A DNA stretch of 24,342 nucleotides from Nemertoderma westbladi (taxonomy: Eukaryota > Xenacoelomorpha > Nemertodermatida > Nemertodermatidae): contig JAUCBJ010004889.1 in NCBI GenBank assembly GCA_032718475.1, positions 1-24,342 on the forward strand. The letters run 5' to 3'. Position numbers and translations under genes: made by a program. The notes beneath the pieces were generated by a model. It had not been told where the DNA came from. It saw nothing but the letters and a program-made list of their open reading frames with translations, and did no database searches. Shown here one piece after another: positions 1 through 7,641 of the stretch (the first letter of the stretch is position 1; each line of letters begins with the position of its first letter).

Positions 1-990
1 CTGGTTGGTGATGTGTGCATTTGTACTTGACACAATGTACCCGGCGTAGCATTCTTGTGAATGTGCCATCCAGAGAGTTGGTGTCCTCCCTCAGCAGTTA
101 GAGCCCAGCATGGACTCCCGTAGAAGAGGTACTGGAACTACTGCTGCTCTAAATAATCGGACCTTAAGTTTCCGATTAATTCTAGGTGACTTCCTAATCC
201 TGGAAAGCCTATTCAAGGCTGCCCATGCCTTTCTTTCCCTTACGTATTCGAAGGTCCTCACCTGACTTCCGGATCCATGATCCCAGGTAACAGAAGTCGT
301 CCACATGCTCAAGCATACCATCCTTTGAGCTTATGCTCATCCGATCAGAGACTTGCTGAGGACTTTCAAACTTAACTGTCAAAATTTTGGTCTTTTTGGA
401 GTTAATAAAAAGACCAACACTAGAAGCAGCATGTTCTAATGAGCTGAGGAGCCGTTGGGCTCCCTCTAGTGATTCTGAGAGTACTCCTAAGTCATCAGCA
501 AAGTCTAGATCAGTTTGGTACTTGGCAGGATTTCCTTGACTTCTGGAGCCAGTAGGTGGTGTTACCATCACCCCATCATCATTATGATGATCTAAGGACA
601 TGCGTAGAACATAGTCAACCACAATAATGAACAAGAATGGTGCAAGTGTGTCTCCTTGGAGGACGCCCCATAACACTTCAAATGGTTCTGTGTCACCGTC
701 AACAGAGACACAAATGTTGTCGAACCATCGTATACTGATCTGATTGCTGCAATAATTTCATCAGGAATCCCATATAATGAAAGTATGCTGAACATACGTG
801 AGCGAGGGACTGAATCAAAGGCCTTGAAGAAGTCAACAACCATAAGAGCAAGATGCCTGTGTTTCTTTTTTGATAACTCTTCACTTATCCTTCTAAGTGC
901 CAAAATGGGCTCCATGGTCCCACGACCTTTACAAAACCCATTCTGATTTCCATGGAGCAGCCTCTCAATGGGATCCCTGTTGCGATTTAA
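1..990 (-). pseudogene. LINE reverse transcriptase copy A, 3' piece
   Basis: Minus-strand fragment of a non-LTR retrotransposon RT, nearly identical at DNA level to copies B, D and E. Read 5' to 3' it runs from about position 990 down to 1 and leaves the window before the 3' end. Visible motifs are VDFFKAFDS (palm motif A), the GVLQGDTLAPFLF block, and FADD with both catalytic aspartates (motif C). Small indels relative to sister copies break the frame: a 2-bp loss near 702 (CAACAGAGAC against CAACAGTAGAC in E), a 4-bp gain near 230, another 4-bp gain near 90, and a further shift near 125. It is therefore a pseudogene. The clade is not certain; the short 3' UTR and trinucleotide tail of sister copies suggest an RTE-like element. 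The 5' end of this piece is cut by the TTAA element that starts at 991. Confidence 0.9.
987..990. repeat. Target-site duplication TTAA, left of MITE copy 1
   Basis: TTAA directly precedes the CCCTATTA terminus. The partner at 2568-2571 is GTAA. In sister LINE copies the same place reads GCGATTTAATAGAATTC without an insert, which fixes the insertion point. Confidence 0.8.
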
Positions 991-2567
991 CCCTATTAGT
1001 ACCGGGCTATAAAATGCTGTACAAATACCGGGGGGGGGGGGGGGGGGGGGGGTCATATTGACCCTTCCCTCTAAAATCTACAAATATTAACGAAAACGTC
1101 TGATTTTTTGTTTGTACGTAGGTATCACTAGTCTGGATCCGACCGAAAAAAAAAATTTCGAAAAAATATACTGGGGTGGTAATATTGCAGCACCAAAATT
1201 ACAAGTAGTGCACAATTTTCACAAAATTTGAAAGTTACATTTTTCGGCTAATTGTTTTTCAATACAGGTTTTCTGGGGCGCAAAATACATTGGAAAATAT
1301 TTAAAAATGATATGATTACCATAAATGGCTGTTTAGTCCTCTATGCGTAGGAAAAAAAATGAAAAAAACAAGTAACCAGCACTTTTCAGTTAGAACACAA
1401 AATTTTTAATTAACTTATACGATGCTATAGATTCACATTTTCAGGTTTTCTAGGGCGCTGATTCTAATGGAATACATTTCAAATATGCAAGGTCATTGCT
1501 ACTTGTATTTTTCGGCGTAATTTGGCAAATTTTGGTGCTAGCACCAAATTTCGTACCCATCACCAAAAAGTACAAGTTTGCGATGTCCAGTGTTGTTTTT
1601 ATTGATTCCATCAGATTCCGGACCCTCATAAACCCGTATAACACAAGAAACAAGATGAGACTATCTAGTGATCAATTTACTCATTTTCCAAAATTTGGTG
1701 CTGGCACAACAATTTTCACCCACCGGCGAAAAATACAAGTTTGAAAACTCTTATGAAATTTTTACTGATTCCATTGAATTCAGAACCCTAACAAACCTGT
1801 ATAACGCAAGAAACAAGATGAAACAATCAATTGATATATTTGATGGTTTTCAAAATTTGGTGCTAGTACCACATTTTGCACCCACTTCCAAAAAATACAA
1901 GTTTGAGATGTCTAGTTCGATAATTATATATTCAATTGTATTTAGAACAGCCATAAACCTCTAAAATGCAAGAAATAAATTGTCACAAGCAATTTTATCT
2001 ATTGAATGGATTTTCAAAATTTCGTGCTAGCACCAAAATTTGCACACAGCACCGAAAAATACAAGTTTGATACGCTTGGTGCAACTCGTATATATTTCTT
2101 CGAAACCAGAACCCCCCAAAAACCCCAATGGCGTAAAAAACAAGTTTCAAACAATCAATTTACAAAATTGACATATTTCAAAATTTGGTGCTGGTACCAA
2201 AATTTGGCACCCGCCGAAAAAAACAAGTTTGAAATTTCTAAATCAATTTATATGAATTCCATCCAATTGCTAACACTAAAAAACCGGTGTAAATCAAAAA
2301 TAGAGATGTTACAATTAATATTTAATGAAATGTAATTTTCAAAAAACGTCTCAAAAAAAAAAGTGCCAAAAGTAGGGTTAAAAAATGGTGCTATAACTCG
2401 AAAACTACCAAATATGTTTGAAAACGGTTTTCACTACTAGGAAGACAATAGATTTTTAGGAAAAGTCATAAAATTCCAGATTCCCACCTGCGTTTGTTTC
2501 AGAATTATAATAAAAAAACCACGGGGGAGGTCATATTGACCCCCCCCCCCCCCCGGGTTTAATAGGA
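991..2567. mobile_element. TTAA-site inverted-repeat DNA element (piggyBac-like MITE), copy 1
   Basis: A 1.58-kb non-coding element inserted in LINE copy A. The left end reads TTAA then CCCTATTAGTACCGGG, a G run and GGTCATATTGACC. The right end is the inverted counterpart: TCATATTGACC, a C run, CCCGGGTTTAATAGG. The target was TTAA: 987-990 is TTAA, 2568-2571 is GTAA (one change), and LINE copies B (8110-8113) and E (23952-23955) show the empty site. TTAA duplication plus CCC-starting termini is the piggyBac pattern; that superfamily call is an inference because no transposase is present. The interior carries roughly 163-bp tandem units around a GGTGCTAGCACC palindrome. A second copy lies at 20553-21349 in the opposite orientation. 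Small open frames inside are repeat by-products. Confidence 0.8.
1180..2240. repeat. About 163-bp tandem units with GGTGCTAGCACC palindrome inside MITE copy 1
   Basis: The word TTTGGTGCTAGCACCAAA or a near copy begins near 1533, 1694, 1855, 2021 and 2184, a spacing of 161 to 166 bp. Each unit also carries a CCGAAAAATACAAGTTTGA-like block and an AATGCAAGAAACAAGATGA-like block. To the left of about 1540 the blocks appear in the opposite orientation (TACTTGTATTTTTCGG), so the repeat field changes direction around the first palindrome. Confidence 0.75.
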
Positions 2568-2571
2568 GTAA

Positions 2572-2810
2572 TAGAATTCTACTGTATAGCTTTGCAGCAA
2601 TGGAGATCAATGAGATTCCCCGAAAAGAACCATAGAGTGTTTGGTTGCCCTTCTTAGAAACTGGCACTAACTTATTTGTTTTCATTTCTTGTGGGACTCT
2701 TGTTGTTCGGTACATGTCTACTATGATGGGATAGATGAGCTTTAAACACTCAGGTATTTTAGATCTACTGAGCCATCTTCTCCACTGGCACGATTGGTCT
2801 TAATGCTCTT
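2572..2810 (-). pseudogene. LINE reverse transcriptase copy A, middle piece
   Basis: This continues copy A immediately after the TTAA element. It matches copy E 23956-24198 and encodes the part of the RT upstream of motif A: RTTRVPQEMKTNKLVPV and GSFRGISLISIAAKLY. A short internal deletion relative to E lies near 2762-2780 (the segment for EVFK and GVDGVPP is damaged), and a stop replaces a codon near 2657. The piece ends at CTCTT (2806-2810), where a second insertion begins. Confidence 0.85.
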
Positions 2811-3464
2811 GATTAATATGTTATTAATAATATATTAATATGATGAATAATGATTAATATTATGATTAAAATGTACTATAAAATGAACAATGTCCACAGA
2901 TATGACCATAACGTCATTAACAACATCAACTCATCATTCCCTTTAGCTTCTCTAACTTTTAGGTAATGTTTTCTTGTTGTGTTGAACCATTTTCATGAAC
3001 TCATGGCGGTCATGGGTCATCTCTGTCATGGGTCATTTTTGAGACTTTGCCGGATTGGTGCTAGTATTTCTTCAATATTTTCTCGAATTCTGGTAACAGT
3101 ACTTATTCCTCGAATCTTTTTATCCTTATTCTTACCGCCAATCGATTTATTCCTGCCCTTTCCTCTACGACATCTTTTCCTGCCTTTCTCTCTTTCCCTC
3201 TCTCTCTCAACTCCTTCTACGACCTTTTCTCTCTCTCCTTTAACTCCTTATCCCGTCTCACCCTCTCTTTGCTTTTTACCCTCATCTTCTTTCACTCTCA
3301 CCTCTTCTTACTTTTTCCATCCGTGCCCTTTCTCTTTTTTTCCATTTCCATTCCACCAGTCCTATCTAGATCTGAAACTTTTACAATGACACACTAATTA
3401 CATACTGTAAGGTGTTAAATTTATATAAAATTAAATTTGCGATTTGTGGAAACTAAAATGTCTT
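2811..3464. mobile_element. Second insertion in LINE copy A, unclassified, 654 bp
   Basis: Copy E is continuous across this point (GCTCTTTCCAGCAGCC), while copy A is interrupted. CTCTT occurs at both edges (2806-2810 and 3465-3469), consistent with a 5-bp target-site duplication. The insert starts with an AT-rich stretch of ATTAATAT words, holds a 240-bp polypyrimidine tract and ends AACTAAAATGTCTT. No terminal inverted repeats, tRNA-like boxes or coding domain were seen, so it is not assigned to a class. The open frame at 2979-3389 translates the polypyrimidine tract and is low-complexity Ser/Leu/Pro/Phe; it is not called a gene. Confidence 0.6.
3120..3360 (+). repeat. Polypyrimidine (CT-rich) low-complexity tract
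   Basis: A 240-bp run made almost entirely of C and T on the plus strand (TTTCTCTTTCCCTCTCTC and similar), inside the second insertion of copy A. It can form purine-strand triplex structure in principle. No coding meaning is inferred. Confidence 0.8.
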
Positions 3465-3591
3465 CTCTTTGCAGCAGCCTTAATTCTGCAAAGGAGATAT
3501 GACCAATGGGAATATCATGGGAATATCATAATAATGGGAGTACAGATTCAGACACTTTTACTTCTATAAAGTTATCGGACGCAATGCCCTG
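3465..3591 (-). pseudogene. LINE reverse transcriptase copy A, 5' piece
   Basis: The third fragment of copy A, matching copy E 24200-24296 (CAGCAGCCTT, TCTGCAAAGGAGATAT, GGGAGTACAG, TTTTACTTCTATAAAG). It encodes the segment before the conserved ASGVDG block. A short duplication of GGGAATATCAT near 3510-3530 disrupts the frame. Homology ends near 3591 at GCAATGCCCTG, so copy A is 5'-truncated here like the other copies. Confidence 0.8.
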
Positions 3592-3700
3592 AAAAGACTT
3601 CTTACTTGGTCTCGTTTAACTCGTTAAACCGAAAAGTTTTAATTACACATATGTGCAATATGCCCCTGTTAATATGCCCCGCAATATGCCCTTGTACTGT

Positions 3701-3830
3701 ATCTTCAGAGAGAGTAAGCCGTACACCCGCGTTTGACCAAAATCTCCACAGCGTCGAAGAAAAGCTGGCTGAGGTTCAAGAGGTACTCACAGAAGTTGGA
3801 CTGAAGCAAACTACCCTAAACGCCATCTAA
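3701..3830 (+). other. Possible terminal coding exon, unidentified
   Basis: An open stretch ends in TAA at 3828-3830 and encodes a balanced, charged, helical sequence (SVEEKLAEVQEVL, then TEVGLKQTTLNAI) unlike the low-complexity frames around it. A plausible splice acceptor (CTGTATCTTCAG) ends at 3705. The residue pattern suggests a short coiled coil. No family is recognised. It could be the last exon of a host gene, a retrocopy fragment or chance; the upstream part of the same frame (3606-3700) looks non-coding. Confidence 0.2.
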
Positions 3831-3884
3831 TAACGAGACTAAGTACCCACGGATTTCACATCTGTCAACTCTGTACACTCCCTC

Positions 3885-4005
3885 GACTGGCCTGTCATCA
3901 AACCTCATTAGAGCGTCAGACTTGCAACCCGGAGGTCACCAGTTCGATCCCACATGGACGTCTTTGCCAACTTCCTCACGCATGGCCTCCACTATCTCGA
4001 TAAAA
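3885..4005 (+). mobile_element. tRNA-derived SINE-like sequence
   Basis: TTAGAGCGTCAGACTTGCAA resembles a tRNA D-arm to anticodon segment and is followed by a box B-like AGTTCGATCCC at 3941-3951. The acceptor arms do not pair, so this is not a functional tRNA. The tail (TGGACGTCTTTGCCAACTT) is of SINE body type. A degraded tRNA-headed SINE is the best reading; its edges and family are not defined. Confidence 0.5.
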
Positions 4006-4410
4006 ATCCAAACTAAATGAAGTTTCGATAAATATGAATTACTTTTACCGTGTTAACTATTGATTTACACTTTTATTAACAGGCCGAAAGGTGCATCTGT
4101 TCAAATAAGTATATTGAACTCTGGCGCAGACAGACTGTTCGCTCTACTGCAATGGTGCTATTGTTAATTGGTGTGCCACCCTCGCACTAGCGTTGCTACC
4201 GGGCCCGTATTGATGTCACAGTTGGGTTTATGAGATGGCGGTAACGCCGTACCTATTGATTCAGCGAATGTTGGTTCGTACTCCTCTGGAAGACAACAGG
4301 GTGGAGGCGAGATCGAAGTAAAAAAATAATGTTATGTACCTTTACATATTTTACAAAGGAAATTTTTAAATAAAAATACTAGCTACCATAAAAATGCTAA
4401 GCAACAACTA
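4006..4410. other. Gene-free spacer
   Basis: No open frame or structural RNA is supported. The 4100-4310 part is more GC-rich than its surroundings (TGGTGCTATTGTTAATTGG, GCTACCGGGCCCGTATTG) and could be an unrecognised repeat; nothing in the window repeats it. Confidence 0.4.
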
Positions 4411-5020
4411 TAATTTGTTGTAGTTATAGTTTTGACACAAATCAGTTTAAAAAAATGCACAAAAAAAAATATTTTTTATATAATGTTCTAGAACATATTG
4501 GACTAGAAACAATAGGATAAGTGGTAACAATGTGACCTGCATCGAGTGGCGGGGTGTGTTTTTTTTTGTAAAACCACGAGGAAACGGTCCAAATGGCGGG
4601 TTTAAGTAAGCCCGGGAAGCCAATTTTGAGAATCGGCTGTGATTGGATGCTAAATATATTTCGTCACTATTCAGTGCTCTGAAAAATAATTTCTTATAGT
4701 GGGTTCATTATCAGAGCACTGGGTAGTGACGTCAAAAATGTCCTGCCAATCACAGTGATTTTAAAAATTGGCTTCCCGGGCTTACTTAAACTCGCAATTT
4801 CGACCATTTCCATGTGTTTTTACAAAGAACACACGCCGCCACTCGATTCGTGGCACCTTGTTACCTCTTATTCGATTGTTTCTAGCCCAACAATTTTTTC
4901 GCGCACCAACCCTATTATCTGTTCTAGAACAATACTTTTAAAAGAAATGGGAAAGGATAATATGTTCTAGAACGTTTTCTTACAAAAAAACAAAGTATCA
5001 AAACTAGCTACAATAATTTG
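4411..5020. mobile_element. Large palindrome: fold-back MITE, 610 bp
   Basis: Two inverted arms of about 270-310 bp (4411-4683 and 4711-5020) flank a loop of about 27 bp. Matching landmarks in mirror order are GTTTTGA, TTCTAGAACATAT, CTAGAAACAAT, TCGAGTGGCGG, TTTAAGTAAGCCCGGGAAGC and CAGTGCTCTGA. The inner arms are close to perfect and the outer arms more diverged. It has no coding capacity. Non-autonomous fold-back or MITE elements have this form; no clear target-site duplication was seen, so the superfamily is open. Confidence 0.75.
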
Positions 5021-5338
5021 GAGAGGATGTGTTCAAAACACAGTAGTAGAATAGGCCTATACAATACATGCATTACAATGAAATTTAATACAGTAAACAG
5101 TAATTACTTTTGGCACGAAAAATGAAAGAAATATTGAGAAAATAATACTTACAATATTAACAGCGACGGTAAATTGCGAAATGCCAGTGGACTGTAAGAG
5201 GAAATTGGATTGCTGTTGTAAATATCCCTAAAAGCAATATATTATTATTAAAACAATAAATTACTTGAGTTTTTTATAAATGACATAAATATAAATGACC
5301 CAATAACTCGAAGATTAGCACCCGCAAACTAAAATAAG
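5021..5338. other. AT-rich spacer, nothing recognised
   Basis: AT-rich sequence with no supported gene, RNA or repeat. Confidence 0.4.
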
Positions 5339-5341
5339 TAA

Positions 5342-5552
5342 AGGCCATGATACACCACAGGAGCGGCGAGCGGCAGCGCAGCGGCGGGCGGCCGCGGCGA
5401 GCGGCCGATGTGAGCGGCTACTTTTGGTATGATACACTATAGGAGCGCGAGCGGCAGCAGCCATTTCTGGTCTATCATCACCCATAGAAAATAATGTGTT
5501 CTATTTTTAAAAAGCCGCTGCCGCTCGCCGCTCCTGTGGTGTATCATGGCCT
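5342..5552. mobile_element. PIF/Harbinger-like MITE, 211 bp
   Basis: Perfect 37-bp terminal inverted repeats (5342-5378 and 5516-5552) begin AGGCCATGATACACCACAGG. TAA occurs directly outside both ends (5339-5341 and 5553-5555). A 3-bp TWA duplication is the PIF/Harbinger hallmark. The interior is very GC-rich on the left (AGCGGCGGGCGGCC). An imperfect third copy of the terminus (GATACACTATAGGAGCG) sits near 5440. There is no transposase, so the element would be mobilised in trans. The perfect termini imply recent activity or selection on the ends. Confidence 0.8.
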
Positions 5553-5659
5553 TAAGGAATACATGCTAGCTTTCTCACTATTATTATAGTCCTTCTTTCA
5601 GGTAAATATAATGAACACAACAGAGAACTGAACGGCATGTCATACACATAACTTCCGGT

Positions 5660-5767
5660 TACTTACTTATAAGTAAGTATCCTCGGTTACACCCCTACTT
5701 ACTTATAAGTAAGTAACCTCGGTTACACCCCTACTTACTTATAAGTAAGTATCCTTACTTACAGTAT
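5660..5767. repeat. 36-bp minisatellite made of a palindrome, 3 units
   Basis: Units start at 5660, 5696 and 5732, exactly 36 bp apart. Each has TACTTACTTATAAGTAAGTA, a perfect 20-bp palindrome, followed in the first two units by a CCTCGGTTACACCCC-like spacer. The third unit ends in ATCCTTACTTACAG. Confidence 0.85.
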
Positions 5768-6076
5768 TTTTGTTTGCGGGTGCTTACCACTTCATTCCCT
5801 GTAATATTTACTCCCCCACTTTCCCATCATCTCAATTTATTTTCGTCAGCTGAAGTAACACAACTTTTAAATAAAGCTGAAAAGTATAACTTCTTATCGT
5901 CGGTGATATGGCAGAACAGACAAAGTGCAATTTTGGATAAAATTAGGTTTTAACTGAAATTTGTACTAGAGTATCTCAAGGAGGAGTGGTATAAACGCCA
6001 AAGTGATACTGACATCCACTGCTTCAGAAAAGAGATGCGCCACTTAGCCAAAGTGAGAATTGCAAATAAAGAGTCC
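5768..6076. other. AT-rich spacer with CAAAGTG words
   Basis: No gene is supported. The word GCCAAAGTG or ACAAAGTG recurs at about 5930, 5998 and 6047, and again at 6085 and 6190, sometimes after GGCAGAA. This suggests a decayed tandem family that includes the neighbouring hairpin. Confidence 0.35.
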
Positions 6077-6131
6077 TGGCAGAAACGCCAAAGTGCAAGA
6101 TATTAAAAATCGCACTTTGTTGTTTCTGCCA
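6077..6131. repeat. Inverted repeat (hairpin) with about 20-bp arms
   Basis: TGGCAGAAACGCCAAAGTGC is mirrored by GCACTTTGTTGTTTCTGCCA across a 15-bp AT-rich loop, with one or two mismatched pairs. It could fold in RNA or single-stranded DNA. It shares words with nearby CAAAGTG motifs. Confidence 0.7.
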
Positions 6132-6454
6132 TGTTACTGTTACAGGGTATTTTTTGTTTAGAAATCCCAAACTTGGTATGACAAAAAAGCCAAAGTGATG
6201 AATTAACATAAGTTTGCCAGTGTAGGCCTATATTACGGCTGTAGTCTGGAGAATAAATAGTTTGATAAACTTTCAGTTTATATTTAAATTCATTATAAAA
6301 CATCATACTAACTGCTACTACAATTCCTTTGTTTTCTTAAAATTTATTTGTATGCAAATCCAGAGTAAAAAATAATAATTGCCAGTTATGTTTTAGAAAC
6401 ATTAGTATATATGACGTGATGCCAGTATACGTTACCGTATAAATTTCTCACTGT
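6132..6454. other. AT-rich spacer, nothing recognised
   Basis: Overlapping short minus-strand frames here have no recognisable domain. They look like chance frames in AT-rich DNA. Confidence 0.4.
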
Positions 6455-6620
6455 TGTTTCCCTAGGCAAGACACTTTAGACATTAGTGCCTACGCCAACC
6501 CATCGGTAATGGGAACCTGGCTTTGCTGGGGTAATAATAATAAAAGCGCTTTGAGTATGTCGACCGTAGAAAAGCGCTATATAAATAACCAATGTTATTA
6601 TAATTATAAATAATTAAATG
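6455..6620 (+). mobile_element. SINE body and 3' tail
   Basis: The sequence has the layout of SINEs widespread in marine invertebrate and deuterostome genomes: TTTCCCTAGGCAAGACACTT, a CCCATCGGTAATGGGAACCTGG-like block, then AAAGCGCTTTGAGTA and AAAAGCGCTATATAAATAAC, ending in an ATTATTATA-type tail. The two GCGCT words can pair as a stem, typical of a LINE-recognised 3' end. The head is missing or diverged. The family name cannot be fixed from memory. Confidence 0.65.
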
Positions 6621-7284
6621 AAATATTACCCCCCCCCCCCCCCTCCCTGTATTAATTAAGAATTAAGTTAAAAGATAATACCTATGGCAACGTAATAAAG
6701 AATTTAGCCATAGCTACTGTAACCAATATTAGGTAATATTGTTACATATTCACTGCACTTAACTTAGTCTGCCAGTGTTTAAGTGTAATCGATTTTTCGC
6801 GCCTCCATAGAAACAAACATACAAACATACAAAAATACACTCCGTCGTGATTCTGATTTAAAAATGCAATGATCACTACACAATTATTCCCTATTTCCCC
6901 CTTTCCCAGCGTAATATTTATCTCCGATTATATCCAATATTACGACATATTTCCATCCCAGACATCCTTAGCCGGCCTCACCCACAAATTCCAACCAATA
7001 TTGCCGGTTACTCCCCTACAAATCATTGCAATCCAATGAAGGAAGTCGCTACACAACCTCCCTCCTTTCTCTCATTGGCCCCTTAGTATGCCAACCTCAC
7101 CCACCTATTACTCTCACCTAATTATTAACAAAGGAATAATTGATAACCGTTAAACTCTATTGCCGTTCATCAATAAACGGTTATTGGTCAGTCAAACAAC
7201 CACGTATTAATTATAATTACATGGGTTGAACATAAAATCACTGCACAAGAAAGACAAAGTGTGTTTAGGTGATAATTAGAGGTC
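6621..7284. other. AT-rich spacer with a C15 tract
   Basis: It contains a run of 15 C (6629-6643), short simple repeats (ACAAACATACAAACATACAA near 6815) and AT-rich sequence. No gene or RNA is supported. Confidence 0.4.
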
Positions 7285-7320
7285 AACTTCATATTGACCA
7301 TACACCAGGTTTAAAAGGGG
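7285..7320. repeat. Possible solo terminus of the TTAA element family
   Basis: TCATATTGACC followed by a C-rich stretch and GGTTTAAAAGG parallels the right end of MITE copy 1 (TCATATTGACC, C run, GGGTTTAATAGG). The match is short and lacks the second end. Confidence 0.25.
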
Positions 7321-7390
7321 CCACATTTGGATGGAAAAGTCAGATCCAAAAACCAGCCTTATAGTTTGGCTGCCTCGGCAGCATAAACTA

Positions 7391-7566
7391 GGCGTCTTTG
7401 TTCCCTGGCCGGCCTTAGCGGGTTCGCGGTTGCTGGGAAGGTAAGACGATTCCGCCAAGGACTGTGTTTTGGCTGACTATCCTTAAAGTGGGGTGTCTTT
7501 GTTCCCAGGCCGGCCTTACGGGTTCGCAGTTGCTGGGAAGGTAAGACCATTCCGCCTAGGACTGAG
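7391..7566. repeat. Direct duplication, about 101-bp period, 2 units
   Basis: Units at 7391-7465 and 7492-7566 share GTCTTTGTTCCC, GGCCGGCCTTA, GGGTTCGC, GTTGCTGGGAAGGTAAGA and ATTCCGCC, with scattered substitutions and a 1-bp indel. It lies just upstream of LINE copy B but outside its target-site duplication, so it belongs to the host locus or an older repeat. Two short minus-strand frames here are shadows of the duplication. Confidence 0.75.
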
Positions 7567-7630
7567 ATCGCTGGCTAACTAGCCCCAGAGCGCTTTTGCA
7601 CTCTGTCCACTAGCTACTTAGTTTGTCTCA

Positions 7631-7641
7631 GGACTGACTAT
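7631..7641. repeat. Target-site duplication, 5' side of LINE copy B
   Basis: GGACTGACTAT, repeated exactly at 9437-9447. The first one or two bases can be assigned to either the TAG tail or the target. Confidence 0.85.

Noticed and set aside
2979-3389. 136-codon open frame
   Set aside because: It translates a polypyrimidine tract inside an insertion; composition is low-complexity Ser/Leu/Pro/Phe with no domain.
3885-4005. tRNA-Ala gene with TGC anticodon
   Set aside because: The D-arm is disrupted and there is no acceptor pairing; only the middle and box B resemble a tRNA.
6024-6306. Minus-strand frames of 61 and 67 codons
   Set aside because: Overlapping chance frames in AT-rich DNA containing a hairpin; no domain.
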